Positions 23,913 through 33,327 of a stretch of DNA of 64,000 bases are shown one piece after another (position 1 is the stretch's first letter; each line of letters begins with the position of its first letter). The notes beneath the pieces are model-generated. The model had not been told where the DNA came from and did not search any database. It saw only the letters and a program-made list of their open reading frames with translations. A program made the translations under genes and the position numbers. The DNA comes from Streptomyces sp. FIT100 (GTDB taxonomy: Bacteria > Actinomycetota > Actinomycetes > Streptomycetales > Streptomycetaceae): contig NZ_CP075715.1 in assembly GCF_024584805.1 (NCBI RefSeq), forward strand, positions 3,978,526 through 4,042,525. The letters are read 5' to 3'.

Positions 23913-24547
23913 GCGCGCGGATTCTCGTCGTCGACAACTACGACAGCTTCGTCTTCAACCTCGTCCAGTACCTGTACCAGCTGGGTGCGGAGTGCGAAGT
24001 GGTGCGCAACGACGAGGTGTCCACCGAGCACGCGCAGGACGGCTTCGACGGTGTGCTCCTGTCGCCCGGCCCCGGAGCGCCCGAACAGGCGGGTGTGTGC
24101 ATCGAGATGGTCCGCCACTGCGCCTCGACCCGAGTGCCCGTCTTCGGCGTCTGCCTCGGCATGCAGTCGATGGCCGTGGCCTACGGCGGCGTCGTGGACC
24201 GGGCACCCGAGCTGCTCCACGGCAAGACCTCGCCCGTGCTCCACGAGGGCAAGGGCGTCTTCGCGGGGCTGCCCTCGCCCTTCACGGCGACCCGCTATCA
24301 CTCGCTGGCTGCCGAGCCGCAGACGGTGCCGGACGAGCTGGAGGTCACCGCGCGCACGGAGGACGGCATCATCATGGGGCTACGACATCGTGAATTCGCC
24401 GTCGAGGGCGTGCAGTTCCACCCCGAGTCCGTCCTCACCGAGCACGGCCATCTGATGCTGGCGAACTGGCTTGAGCAGTGCGGGGACACGGGCGCGGTCG
24501 GCCGCTCGGCAGGGCTGGCGCCGGTGGTGGGCAAGGCTCTGGCGTGA
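23909..24547 (+). CDS. pabA: Aminodeoxychorismate/anthranilate synthase component II (glutamine amidotransferase)
   Basis: The protein has 212 residues of class I glutamine amidotransferase. The start VVDNYDSFVFNLVQYL is typical of PabA/TrpG. The nucleophile Cys lies in FGVCLGMQSMA, and His/Glu of the triad in EGVQFHPESVLTEHG. The oxyanion loop is LLSPGPGAPEQAG. It supplies ammonia to the PabB or TrpE partner, which is not in this window. Which of the two (folate or tryptophan) it serves cannot be told from sequence; one PabA/TrpG can serve both. Start GTG overlaps the preceding stop, and its own TGA overlaps the next sortase start, so it is embedded in the sortase operon. Confidence 0.93.
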   Translation: MSARILVVDNYDSFVFNLVQYLYQLGAECEVVRNDEVSTEHAQDGFDGVLLSPGPGAPEQAGVCIEMVRHCASTRVPVFGVCLGMQSMAVAYGGVVDRAPELLHGKTSPVLHEGKGVFAGLPSPFTATRYHSLAAEPQTVPDELEVTARTEDGIIMGLRHREFAVEGVQFHPESVLTEHGHLMLANWLEQCGDTGAVGRSAGLAPVVGKALA

Positions 24548-25767
24548 GCGGCGAGGGGGGATCGCCGTGGTTCCGGGCCGAGCCTGTGCCCGAGCAGCCG
24601 CCGGAGCCGCACGACCCGTACGCGCCTTACGAGCCCCAGGAGTGGTACGACCCGGAGGGGTACCGGCGGGACTGGTACGGGCAGCAGGCGCAGCCCTCGT
24701 ACGTTCCCGGGCACCAGCACGCGCCCGGACACGGGACCGGGCACGGGCCCGTGTCCGGGTCCGGGTCCGCACCCGCTCCTGCGCCTCAGCCGCAGCCTCA
24801 GGGCGGCTACGCACCCGCCCCGGAGCCGTATGCGCCCGTACAGGAGCCGCGGGCGGCTTACGTCCCCCCGCCCGCGCCCGTCCCCGACGACGAGACCGTC
24901 GCGCTGCTGACCGAAGAGACCCGCGAGGCCGCCTCCGCCGTGCCCGAGCAGCCGACCGGGGGGCGAGCGGAGCGCAGACGCGCCGCCAAGGGCCGTGGAC
25001 GGCGGCGTGCCGCACCGGCGACCGCCGGACCGTCGACGCGAGCCGGCGGCGCCCCGATGTCCCGTGTCGAGGCCCGCAGGGCCGCTCGCGCCCAGAAGGA
25101 CAGCCCGGCGGTTATCGCCAGCCGGGTCTTCGGTGAGCTCTTCATCACCATCGGCGTGCTCATGCTGCTGTTCGTCACCTACCAGCTGTGGTGGACGAAC
25201 ATCCTCGCGGGCCAGCAGGCCAACGCGGCCACCAACCAGATCCAGGACGACTGGGCGAAGGGCCGCGCGCCCGGCGCCTTCGAGCCGGGCCAGGGCTTCG
25301 CCATCATGCACATCCCCAAGCTCGACGTGGTCGTCCCCATCGCCGAGGGCATCGACAAGCACCAGGTGCTCGACCGCGGCATGGTCGGCCACTACGCCGA
25401 GGGGACCCTCAAGACGGCCATGCCCGCCGACAAACAGGGCAACTTCGCGGTCGCGGGCCACCGCAACACCCACGGGGAGCCGTTCCGTTACATCAACCGG
25501 CTCACGCCCGGCGATCCGATCGTCGTCGAGACACGGGACGCGTACTACACGTACGAGATGGCGAGCATCCTTCCGCAGACCTCGCCGTCCAACGTCGGCG
25601 TGATCGGGCCCGTGCCGCCCGGATCGGGCTTCACCCAGCCCGGCCGGTACATCACACTGACCACGTGCACCCCCGAGTTCACGAGTACGTATCGAATGAT
25701 CGTGTGGGGCAAGATGGTCGACGAACGCCCGCGCAGCAAGGGCAAGCCCGACGCGCTCGTCGGCTGA
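24544..25767 (+). CDS. Class E sortase with long Pro-rich cytoplasmic N-terminus (second)
   Basis: The protein has 407 residues from GTG 24544, which overlaps the pabA stop by 4 bp. The first ~190 residues are cytoplasmic and low complexity: Pro/Tyr/Glu repeats (EPHDPYAPYEPQEWYDPEGY), Gly-His-Gly-Pro stretches and a basic segment (RAERRRAAKGRGRRRA). A membrane helix (FGELFITIGVLMLLFVTYQLWW) and an extracellular sortase domain follow, with His in VAGHRNTHG, Cys in TLTTCTPEF and Arg in STYRMIVW. The Pro-rich arm is far longer than in typical sortases and may bind division or polarity proteins (inference). It resembles the SrtE pair of S. coelicolor that anchors chaplins. Confidence 0.95.
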   Translation: MSGEGGSPWFRAEPVPEQPPEPHDPYAPYEPQEWYDPEGYRRDWYGQQAQPSYVPGHQHAPGHGTGHGPVSGSGSAPAPAPQPQPQGGYAPAPEPYAPVQEPRAAYVPPPAPVPDDETVALLTEETREAASAVPEQPTGGRAERRRAAKGRGRRRAAPATAGPSTRAGGAPMSRVEARRAARAQKDSPAVIASRVFGELFITIGVLMLLFVTYQLWWTNILAGQQANAATNQIQDDWAKGRAPGAFEPGQGFAIMHIPKLDVVVPIAEGIDKHQVLDRGMVGHYAEGTLKTAMPADKQGNFAVAGHRNTHGEPFRYINRLTPGDPIVVETRDAYYTYEMASILPQTSPSNVGVIGPVPPGSGFTQPGRYITLTTCTPEFTSTYRMIVWGKMVDERPRSKGKPDALVG

Positions 25768-25826
25768 CGGATGTACGAACGCACTCCAGGACGACAAGAA
25801 ACAAGAACAGGACAGGGACAGGTGCA

Positions 25827-26501
25827 GTGGCACGTGCGCGCAGCCGGATCGCCGGCGTCATCAGTGTCTTCGGCGAGCTGCTGATCACCGCGGGGGTGCT
25901 GCTGGCCCTCTTCGTCGTCTACTCGCTGTGGTGGACGAACGTCCTTGCCGACCGCGCGGCCGCCGAGGACAGCAACACCGTCCGCGACCGCTGGGCGGGC
26001 GGCCCGGGCGCCCTGGACACCAAGGACGGCATCGGCTTCCTCCACGTGCCCGCCATGAAGAACGGCGAGGTGCTCGTCAAGAAGGGCACCGACGCCAAGA
26101 CCCTCAACGACGGTGTCGCGGGCTACTACACCGACCCCATCGCCTCGGCCCTCCCCGCCGACAGGCAGGGCAACTTCGCACTGGCCGCGCACCGCGACGG
26201 GCACGGCGCCAAGTTCCACAACATCCACAAGCTCAAGACCGGTGACTCGATCGTCTTCGAGACGAAGGACACCTGGTACATCTACAAGGTCTTCAAGGAC
26301 CTCAAGGAGACGTCCAAGTACAACGTGGACGTGCTCCAGCCGGTCCCGGAGGAGTCGGGCAGGACCGAGCCCGGCCGCTTCATCACGCTGACGACCTGCA
26401 CGCCCATCTACACCTCGGACTACCGCTACATCGTCTGGGGCGAACTGGAGCGCACGGAGAAGGTCGACAAGGACCGTACGAAGCCGGCGGAGCTGAGCTA
26501 G
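25827..26501 (+). CDS. Class E sortase (third)
   Basis: The protein has 224 residues from GTG 25827, preceded by AGGGACAGG. A short basic N-terminus (ARARSRIAG), membrane helix (FGELLITAGVLLALFVVYSLWW) and sortase domain: His in ALAAHRDGHG, Cys in TLTTCTPIY and Arg in SDYRYIVWG. The usual VAGHR is AAHR here, but the catalytic triad is intact. The helix and flank (SVFGELLITAGVLLALF..YSLWWTNVLADR) closely match the second sortase, so the two look like a tandem duplication, with the Pro-rich arm absent here. It is the last gene of the DUF881-sortase-pabA transcript and is followed by a strong terminator. Confidence 0.95.
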   Translation: MARARSRIAGVISVFGELLITAGVLLALFVVYSLWWTNVLADRAAAEDSNTVRDRWAGGPGALDTKDGIGFLHVPAMKNGEVLVKKGTDAKTLNDGVAGYYTDPIASALPADRQGNFALAAHRDGHGAKFHNIHKLKTGDSIVFETKDTWYIYKVFKDLKETSKYNVDVLQPVPEESGRTEPGRFITLTTCTPIYTSDYRYIVWGELERTEKVDKDRTKPAELS

Positions 26502-26512
26502 CCGCGGATGGC

Positions 26513-26548
26513 AGAAGCCCCGGCCCCCTCAAGGGGGCCGGGGCTTCT
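26513..26548. terminator. Strong bidirectional terminator between sortase and pknB
   Basis: AGAAGCCCCGGCCCCCT at 26513-26529 pairs with AGGGGGCCGGGGCTTCT at 26532-26548 around a 2-nt loop, a perfect 17-bp stem. It serves the convergent sortase and pknB operons. Confidence 0.85.
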
Positions 26549-26582
26549 CGCGTTCCGGGCGGCGCCGGGGCGGGCCGAACGG

Positions 26583-28580
26583 CTAGCCGTTGCGTCCGCC
26601 GAAGATGCCGCCGTCGTTGCCGTTCTGACCGTTCCCGGGCGTTGTCTGGAGCACGATCGGCGTGGACGCCGGGTCGGCCGCGGTACCGGGCTGCGGACTC
26701 ATGTTCACGACGATCGCGTTGTCGTCGGTGGGGCTGCCCTGCGCGAACTGGATGTTCGTGTAACCGGAATCGGCCAGGAGCTGCTTGGCCTCGCCGACCT
26801 TCTTGAGCCTGACCTCAGGCACCTGCGTCTGCGGCGTCTGCGGGCCCTTGGAGACCTGCAGGGTCACCGTGGCGCCCTTCGCCTGCTTGGAGTTGCCCTC
26901 CGGGGTCTGGGCCACGACCTCGCCCGCGGGCTTGTCCGAGTCGACGGGCTGCTCGACGACGTTGAAGCCGAGCTTCGAGAGCTGGTCCCGCGCGGCGGCG
27001 ATCTGCGAGCCCACCACGGCCGGAACCGTCTCCTGCTCCTGCTTGGCGATCTTCAGGGTGACAGCAGTCCCCTTCTCGACCTTGGAGCCGCCCTCGGGGT
27101 CCTGGCTGACGACCGTGCCCGGCTCCTGCTCGGACTCGACCGACTCGGTCTCGACGTCGAAGCCCTTGTCCTCGAGGATCTTGGTGGCGTTGTCCTCGGA
27201 CTTCTCGGTGACGTCGGGCACCTCCTCCAGCGGCGCGCCCTCCGAGACGACGACCTGGATGGTCTCGCCCTCGTTCATCTTGGCGCCGTCGGTGGCGGCG
27301 GGCGTCTGGCTGCAGATGCTGCCCTTGGGCTCGTCGCAGCGTGTGGTCCCCGCGCGTTCGATCTCGACCTTCGCGTTGGTCGCCAGCCGCTTGGCCTCGT
27401 CGAAGGGCTGGCCCACGAGGTTCGGGACGGCGATCGCGCCGGTGCCGCCACCCCCGCCGAAGACCGACTTGCCGATGAGGATCGCGCCGACGAGGACGAG
27501 GATGCCCGCGAGCACCAGCAGGATCGTCGACGTGTTCGCCTTCTTCTGGCGGCGGCGGTCCGGGCGGTCGTCGTAGCCGTAGCCGCCGTCGTCCGGGTTC
27601 ATGGGCGGCAGCATCGACGTCTGGCCCGCCGGGTCGGCCTGGCGCAGCGCCGTCGTCGGCTGGTCGTCGCCGTGGCCGTGCTGGGAGCCGTATCCGGCGC
27701 CGTAGCCGACCGAGCCCATCGCCGCGGTCGCCGCGACCGGCTGGCCGTCGAGGCACGCCTCGATGTCGGCGCGCATCTCGTCGGCGGACTGGTAGCGGTA
27801 GTCCGGGTCCTTGACCAGTGCCTTGAGGACGATCGCGTCCATCTCGGGCGTGATCTCGGGGTCGAAGACGCTCGGCGGCTGCGGCTCTTCCCGTACGTGC
27901 TGGTAGGCGACCGCGACCGGGGAGTCCCCGACGAACGGCGGCCGGACCGTCAGCAGCTCGTACAGCAGACAGCCGGTGGAGTAGAGGTCGGACCGGGCGT
28001 CGACCTGCTCGCCCTTGGCCTGTTCCGGGGAGAGGTACTGGGCGGTGCCGATGACAGCGGCGGTCTGGGTCATGGTCATGCCCGCGTCGCCCATGGCGCG
28101 CGCGATGCCGAAGTCCATGACCTTGACCTGACCGGTGCGCGTCAGCATGACGTTCGCCGGCTTGATGTCGCGGTGGACGATGCCGTTGCGGTGCGAGTAC
28201 TCGAGCGCCTGGAGGATGCCGATGGTCATCTCCAGCGTGCGCTCGGGCAGCAGCTTGCGCCCGGAGTGCAGCAGCTCTCTGAGCGTGGAGCCGTCGACGT
28301 ACTCCATCACGATGTACGGGATGGAGACGCCGTCCACGTAGTCCTCGCCGGTGTCGTACACGGCGACGATCGCAGGATGATTCAGCGAGGCGGCCGACTG
28401 GGCCTCACGGCGGAACCGGGCCTGGAAGGACGGGTCGCGGGCGAGATCGGCCCGCAGCGTCTTCACGGCGACGGTGCGGCCGAGCCGAGTGTCATGGGCG
28501 AGGTAGACCTCGGCCATGCCACCACGGCCGAGCACCGAGCCCAGCTCGTACCGGCCGCCGAGGCGACGCGGCTCTTCCAT
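26583..28580 (-). CDS. pknB: PASTA-domain serine/threonine protein kinase PknB
   Basis: The protein has 665 residues. Kinase domain (about 10-275): LGRGGMAEVYLAHD, VAVKTL, IVHRDIKPANVML, VMDFGIAR and activation loop TMTQTAAVIGTAQYLSPEQA (autophosphorylated Thr sites). After a Gly/Asp-rich juxtamembrane linker come one membrane helix (ILLVLAGILVLVGAILIG) and four extracellular PASTA repeats of ~65 residues (VPNLVG, VPDVTE, VPAVVG, VPEVRL). PASTA domains bind muropeptides or lipid II, so the kinase couples cell-wall state to phosphorylation of wall-synthesis and division proteins. The ATG at 28580 follows 181 bp of non-coding sequence after pbpA. Counteracted by PstP in the same locus. Confidence 0.97.
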   Translation of the reverse strand: MEEPRRLGGRYELGSVLGRGGMAEVYLAHDTRLGRTVAVKTLRADLARDPSFQARFRREAQSAASLNHPAIVAVYDTGEDYVDGVSIPYIVMEYVDGSTLRELLHSGRKLLPERTLEMTIGILQALEYSHRNGIVHRDIKPANVMLTRTGQVKVMDFGIARAMGDAGMTMTQTAAVIGTAQYLSPEQAKGEQVDARSDLYSTGCLLYELLTVRPPFVGDSPVAVAYQHVREEPQPPSVFDPEITPEMDAIVLKALVKDPDYRYQSADEMRADIEACLDGQPVAATAAMGSVGYGAGYGSQHGHGDDQPTTALRQADPAGQTSMLPPMNPDDGGYGYDDRPDRRRQKKANTSTILLVLAGILVLVGAILIGKSVFGGGGGTGAIAVPNLVGQPFDEAKRLATNAKVEIERAGTTRCDEPKGSICSQTPAATDGAKMNEGETIQVVVSEGAPLEEVPDVTEKSEDNATKILEDKGFDVETESVESEQEPGTVVSQDPEGGSKVEKGTAVTLKIAKQEQETVPAVVGSQIAAARDQLSKLGFNVVEQPVDSDKPAGEVVAQTPEGNSKQAKGATVTLQVSKGPQTPQTQVPEVRLKKVGEAKQLLADSGYTNIQFAQGSPTDDNAIVVNMSPQPGTAADPASTPIVLQTTPGNGQNGNDGGIFGGRNG

Positions 28581-28761
28581 AACTGTTCCAGCCCTCTCCG
28601 TCAGTCCCGACCGCACCCGTGTGGGTGCTCCGGCGGTGTGCTGCTCGCGCATACGCTACCGGCCACGCCGCACCTGATCCGCCCATGGCCGGGACCTGAT
28701 ATGGGACCGGTATCGCATTGTGCGCTTATGAGGCGGGATGAAGCCAGGGCAGTGACATGCG
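28581..28761 (-). promoter_or_regulatory. pbpA-pknB spacer with hairpin
   Basis: 181 bp, unusually long inside this operon. It contains GCACCC-GTGT-GGGTGC at 28613-28628 and an AT-richer patch near 28690-28730. It may carry a separate pknB promoter; hexamers are not certain. Confidence 0.4.
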
Positions 28762-30225
28762 TCACTCCTTGCTGTCGAGCACCGCCTGCATCACCTTCTT
28801 GGCGATGGGCGCGGCGAGGCCGCCACCGCTGATGTCGTCACGGGCGGTGCCGCTGGAGTCCTCGACCACGACGGCCACCGCGACCGGCGAGCCCTCGTCC
28901 GTCTTGGCGTAGGAGATGAACCAGGCGTACGGCCGCTTGCTGTTGCCGACGCCGTGCTGGGCGGTGCCGGTCTTGCCGCCGACCGTCACGCCGTCGATGG
29001 CCGCGTTGCTGCCGGTGCCCTTCTTGACGACGTTCTCCATCATCTGCTGGAGGAGCTGCGCGTTCTTCTCCGAGAGCGGGCGGTTCATCTCCTCCGGCTC
29101 GGTCTTCTGGAGGACGTCGAGGTTGGGCGCCTCGAGCTGGTCGATCATGTACGGCTTCATGAGCTTGCCGTCGTTGGCGATCGCCGCCGTGACCATGGCC
29201 ATCTGGAGCGGCGTGGTGGCCGTGTTGAACTGGCCGATCGCCGACTGGGCGTTGCCGCCCGCGTCCATCTTCGTGTCGTAGACGGAGGCGGCGGCGCGGA
29301 CCGGGGTGTCGATCTCGGGGTTGTTGAAGCCGAACTTCTGGGCCGTCTCGACCATCTTGTCCCGGCCGACCTTGTCGCCGAGGTTGGCGAAGACGGAGTT
29401 GCAGGAGACCCGCAGGGCCTCGTTCAGGCTCGCCTTCTCGCAGCCGCCGTGCTGGTTCTTCATCGGCGTGCGGGACAGCGGGATGATGTACGGCTCGGGG
29501 GTGTCGGTCGGGGCGTCGATGTCCGTGACGACGCCGTGCTCCAGTGCGGCGGCGGCCGTGAGCACCTTGAACGTGGAGCCGGGCGGGTAGATCTCGCGCA
29601 GCGCGCGGTTCAGCTTCGGCTTGTCCTTGTCCTTCTCCAGCGCGATCCAGGACTTCTCGTCCTTGCCGGAGTAGCCGGCGAAGGTGGACGGGTCGTACGA
29701 CGGCGTCGAGGCGAGCGCGAGGATCTTGCCGGTGCGCGGGTCGATGGCCGCGACGGCGCCCTTCTTGTCGCCGAGGCCCTCGAACGCGGCGCGCTGCGCC
29801 TTGCCGTTCAGGGTCGTGACGACATTGCCGCCCTTCTTCTTGTCACCCGTGAACATCGCCATCGTGCGGTCGAAGAAGAGCCGGTCGTCGTTGCCGCTGA
29901 GGATGCCGTCCTCGAGCTTCTCGATCTGGTTGGCGTCGTACGCCTGCGAGGCGTACCCGGTGACGGGCGCCCACATGGGGCCGTCGACGTAGGTGCGCTT
30001 GTACTTGAAGTCGGTGTCGTTCGTCAGCACGGAGCCGGTGATGGGCTTGCCGTCGACGATGATGTTGCCGCGCTCGTAGGCGTAACGCTCGATCTGGACG
30101 CGGCGGTTGAACTTGTGGGTGTTCAGCTCGTCGGCGCGGACGTACTGGAGCCAGTTGTCCCGGATCATCAGGGCGAGGACGAGGAGTCCGCAGAAGATCG
30201 CGATTCGGCGCAGGGGCTTGTTCAC
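28762..30225 (-). CDS. pbpA: Penicillin-binding protein (transpeptidase), PbpA-type
   Basis: The protein has 487 residues of class B PBP. N-terminal membrane anchor (IAIFCGLLVLALMIRDNWLQY), dimerisation-type domain, then the transpeptidase domain with active-site Ser in PPGSTFKVLT (STFK), SxN motif as VSCNSVF and KTG in GGKTGTAQHG. It cross-links peptidoglycan stem peptides outside the membrane and is inhibited by beta-lactams. Its ATG overlaps the ftsW stop (30222-30224), so the glycosyltransferase and transpeptidase of the pair are translated together. In M. tuberculosis the orthologous pair rodA-pbpA is in the same operon with pknA/pknB and pstP. Confidence 0.97.
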   Translation of the reverse strand: MNKPLRRIAIFCGLLVLALMIRDNWLQYVRADELNTHKFNRRVQIERYAYERGNIIVDGKPITGSVLTNDTDFKYKRTYVDGPMWAPVTGYASQAYDANQIEKLEDGILSGNDDRLFFDRTMAMFTGDKKKGGNVVTTLNGKAQRAAFEGLGDKKGAVAAIDPRTGKILALASTPSYDPSTFAGYSGKDEKSWIALEKDKDKPKLNRALREIYPPGSTFKVLTAAAALEHGVVTDIDAPTDTPEPYIIPLSRTPMKNQHGGCEKASLNEALRVSCNSVFANLGDKVGRDKMVETAQKFGFNNPEIDTPVRAAASVYDTKMDAGGNAQSAIGQFNTATTPLQMAMVTAAIANDGKLMKPYMIDQLEAPNLDVLQKTEPEEMNRPLSEKNAQLLQQMMENVVKKGTGSNAAIDGVTVGGKTGTAQHGVGNSKRPYAWFISYAKTDEGSPVAVAVVVEDSSGTARDDISGGGLAAPIAKKVMQAVLDSKE

Positions 30226-31628
30226 GGTCGGACCACCTGGGTCATCTCGGCGTCGGGGTTCGGAGCGGGGGCGGGCGCGGGGCGGCGGGCCGTGTCGCTG
30301 ATGCGGATCAGGATGCCGATCAGGGCCCAGTTCGCGATCACGGAGGAGCCGCCGGCCGCGAGGAACGGCATGGTCATACCGGTGAGCGGGATGAGGCCCA
30401 TGACACCGCCGGCGACGACGAAGACCTGGAGGGCGAAGGCGCCGGAGAGGCCGATCGCGAACAGCTTGCCGAACGGGTCGCGCGCGGCGAGCGCGGTGCG
30501 GATGCCGCGCTCGATGATCAGACCGTAGAGCAGCAGGAAGGCCATCACGCCGGCAAGTCCGAGCTCCTCGCCGACGGTGGCGAAGATGAAGTCGGAGTTG
30601 GCGGCGAACTGGATGAGGTCGGAGTTGCCCTGGCCGAGGCCGGTGCCGAGGGTGCCGCCGGCGCCGAAGGACATCAGGACCTGGGTCATCTGGTCGCAGG
30701 CGACGGACGTCTCGCGGCAGACGAACGGGTCGATCCAGGCGTTGACACGGGCCTGGACGTGACCGGCGAACGAGGCGACGACGACCGCGCCGCCCGCGGA
30801 CATCAGCAGACCGATGACGATCCAGCTGGTCCGCTCGGTGGCGACGTACAGCATGATCACGAACATGCCGAAGAACAGCAGCGAGGTGCCGAGGTCGTTC
30901 TCGAAGATGAGGACGAGCAGGCTCATCGCCCAGATCGTGAGGATCGGGCCGAGGTCGCGGCCGCGCGGCAGATAGAGGCCCATGAAGCGGCGGCTGGCGA
31001 GCGCCAGCGCGTCGCGCTTCACCATCAGGTAGCCGGAGAAGAAGACCGCGATGACGATCTTCGCGAACTCGCCGGGCTGGATGGAGAAGCCGCCGACGCG
31101 GATCCAGATCTTCGCGCCGAAGACGTCCGCGCCGAGGCCCGGGACGATCGGCAGGAGCAGCAGCACCAGCGACGCCACCATCGAGATGTACGTGAAGCGC
31201 TGGAGGATGCGGTGGTCCTTCATGATGAGCAGCACGCCCACGAAGAGCGCGATGCCCAGCGCCGAGTACATCAGCTGGTTGGTGGCCTGCGGCGAGAAGT
31301 CGCTGCGCGCCAGCAGCCTCGGGGACTGGTCGAGGCGCCAGATCAGCACCAGGCCGAGGCCGTTGAGCAGGGTCGCCAGCGGAAGCAGCAGCGGATCGGC
31401 GTACTTCGCGAACTTCCGCACCACGATATGGGCGATGCCCGCCATCAGGCCGAGGCCGAGGCCGTATCCGAGCATGCCCGGGGGCACCGTGCCGTCGAGC
31501 GCGAGGCCGACGTTCAGGTACGCGAAGACCGGGATGGCGACGGCGAAGCCCAGCAGCACCAGCTCGGTGTTGCGGCGGCTCGGCAGCTCGATCGCGCCGA
31601 TGGTGGTCGTGTTGGTGACAACGCTCAT
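30222..31628 (-). CDS. ftsW: FtsW/RodA/SpoVE family peptidoglycan glycosyltransferase
   Basis: The protein has 468 residues with 11-12 predicted membrane helices. SEDS signatures are visible: FAKYADPLLLP, LDQSPRLLARSDF, IQPGEFAKIVIAVF, LIFENDLGTSLLFFG and FATVGEELGLAGV; the last part resembles RodA/FtsW proteins. SEDS proteins polymerise lipid II with a partner class B PBP, here PbpA, whose gene overlaps by 4 bp. It is 41 bp downstream of pstP. Whether it acts as FtsW (septation) or RodA (elongation/spore wall) cannot be told from sequence alone; in S. coelicolor, the gene of this locus is separate from the dcw-cluster ftsW, to my recollection. Confidence 0.95.
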   Translation of the reverse strand: MSVVTNTTTIGAIELPSRRNTELVLLGFAVAIPVFAYLNVGLALDGTVPPGMLGYGLGLGLMAGIAHIVVRKFAKYADPLLLPLATLLNGLGLVLIWRLDQSPRLLARSDFSPQATNQLMYSALGIALFVGVLLIMKDHRILQRFTYISMVASLVLLLLPIVPGLGADVFGAKIWIRVGGFSIQPGEFAKIVIAVFFSGYLMVKRDALALASRRFMGLYLPRGRDLGPILTIWAMSLLVLIFENDLGTSLLFFGMFVIMLYVATERTSWIVIGLLMSAGGAVVVASFAGHVQARVNAWIDPFVCRETSVACDQMTQVLMSFGAGGTLGTGLGQGNSDLIQFAANSDFIFATVGEELGLAGVMAFLLLYGLIIERGIRTALAARDPFGKLFAIGLSGAFALQVFVVAGGVMGLIPLTGMTMPFLAAGGSSVIANWALIGILIRISDTARRPAPAPAPNPDAEMTQVVRP

Positions 31629-31668
31629 GGTGAAGAAAGGCCCCCCTACGGGATTGCCGCTGTACCGC

Positions 31669-33159
31669 TCACTGCTTGCCGCAGTTCGAGGCCAGCTTCT
31701 GCTCCTCTTCCGAGAGGGTGGGGCCCGGAGTGGGAGTCGCTGCGGTCGGCTGGGTCGTGGCGGTCTGGGTGGCGGGCTTGCCGGCCGTACCGCCGGCCTG
31801 GCCCTCACCGGGCGGCGCGTCGGACGCCCGGTCGGCGGCGGCGCGGCGCTCCTCGTCCTTCTTGCAGGCGGACGCCTGCGAGGCGAGCTCCTGGATCTTG
31901 TCGCGCGCGTCGTCGAGGCTGCCCTCGGTGATGGTGTCCTCGACCTGCTTCTGCTGGTAGGGCGGCAGGTACTTGAGTTCGATCTCGGGGTGGTCCTTCT
32001 CGACCTCCGAGAGCGAGAACCAGGCCAGGTCCTGGCTGATGCCCCGGTAGAGGGCGACGTGCTTGTCCTTGGCCCCGACGTAGTACTGGGTCTGCGTCCA
32101 GCGCCAGGCGCCGTACAGACCGCCGCCGGCGATGGCGAGCGCGAGGATGGTGAAGAAGGATCTCTTCAGCCACTTGCGGCCGGTGCGCGGCTTGATGAAG
32201 TCGTCGTCGGTGTACGCCCCGAAGCTGCCCTCGGGCGGCATCCCGCCGTAGCCGTCGTCGCCGCTCCCGGGGGGCCCGAAGCCGGCATGGGGCGGGGGGA
32301 CCCGGCGGCCGAGGCCGGAGGCGCGGCCCGCGGGGGTCTGCATGGCTCCGCCGTCGTTGTGCTGCGCCTGGTTCTCGGCGACCGCGCCGACGATGACCGG
32401 GGTGTCGTTGAGCTGCCCGGCGAGGGTGTCACCGCCGTCGACGTCGAGGACGTCCGCGACGATCACGGTGATGTTGTCGGGGCCGCCGCCGCGCAGCGCG
32501 AGCTGGATCAGCTCCTGCACGGTCTCCTGCGGGCCCTGGTAGCTGGCGAGGGTGTCCTCCATCGTCTGGTGCGAGACGACGCCGGACAGTCCGTCGGAGC
32601 AGATCAGATAGCGGTCGCCGGCCCTGACCTCGCGGATGGAGAGGTCGGGCTCGACGTGGTCGCCGCTGCCCAGTGCGCGCATCAGCAGGGAGCGCTGCGG
32701 GTGGGTGGTGGCCTCTTCCTCGGTGATCCGGCCCTCGTCGACGAGGCGCTGCACCCAGGTGTGGTCCTGGGTGATCTGGGTGAGGACGCCGTCGCGGAGC
32801 AGATAGGCGCGGGAGTCGCCGACGTGGACGAGGCCGAGCCGCTGGCCGGTCCACAGCAGCGCGGTCAGGGTGGTGCCCATGCCCTCGAGCTGGGGGTCCT
32901 CCTCGACCATCGCGCGCAGCTGGTCGTTGGCACGCTGCACGGCGGTGCCGAGCGAGGTGAGGATGTCCGAGCCCGGTACGTCGTCGTCGAGCTGGACGAG
33001 CGTGGAGATGACCTCGGAGGAGGCGACCTCACCGGCGGCCTGGCCGCCCATGCCGTCCGCGATCGCGAGAAGGCGCGGGCCGGCGTAACCGGAGTCCTCG
33101 TTGCCCTCCCGGATCATGCCCTTGTGCGATCCGGCGGCGAAGCGCAGTGACAGACTCAT
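31669..33159 (-). CDS. pstP: PP2C-family serine/threonine phosphatase PstP
   Basis: The protein has 496 residues. PP2C catalytic domain (1-240): REGNEDSGY, IADGMGGQAAGE, VHVGDSRAYL, CSDGLSGVV, GGPDNITVIV, giving the metal-binding Asp residues. A linker with Gly/Pro follows, then a membrane helix (FFTILALAIAGGGLYGAW) and an extracytoplasmic domain of ~170 residues containing YRGISQDLAWFSLSEVEKDH. It dephosphorylates PknB and its substrates. ATG 33159 has GAGG at 6-bp spacing, and the fold starts directly at MSLSLRFAAGSHKG, so the upstream in-frame region is not used. It is 168 bp after fhaB. Confidence 0.97.
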   Translation of the reverse strand: MSLSLRFAAGSHKGMIREGNEDSGYAGPRLLAIADGMGGQAAGEVASSEVISTLVQLDDDVPGSDILTSLGTAVQRANDQLRAMVEEDPQLEGMGTTLTALLWTGQRLGLVHVGDSRAYLLRDGVLTQITQDHTWVQRLVDEGRITEEEATTHPQRSLLMRALGSGDHVEPDLSIREVRAGDRYLICSDGLSGVVSHQTMEDTLASYQGPQETVQELIQLALRGGGPDNITVIVADVLDVDGGDTLAGQLNDTPVIVGAVAENQAQHNDGGAMQTPAGRASGLGRRVPPPHAGFGPPGSGDDGYGGMPPEGSFGAYTDDDFIKPRTGRKWLKRSFFTILALAIAGGGLYGAWRWTQTQYYVGAKDKHVALYRGISQDLAWFSLSEVEKDHPEIELKYLPPYQQKQVEDTITEGSLDDARDKIQELASQASACKKDEERRAAADRASDAPPGEGQAGGTAGKPATQTATTQPTAATPTPGPTLSEEEQKLASNCGKQ

Positions 33160-33327
33160 GCGCACCTCGCCCGTCGGCTCGCCAGCCGATTGTCGCGCCA
33201 GCCGGTCTCGAGCCACACTGCCCACCCTCCGGTCGGGAGCTGCCTGTCCCGGCCCACTGCCGGGACCGCTGCGGGGTCCGCCGTGCGGACCTCCGCGGCT
33301 CGCTCGCTCCGCTCGCTCATTGTCGTA

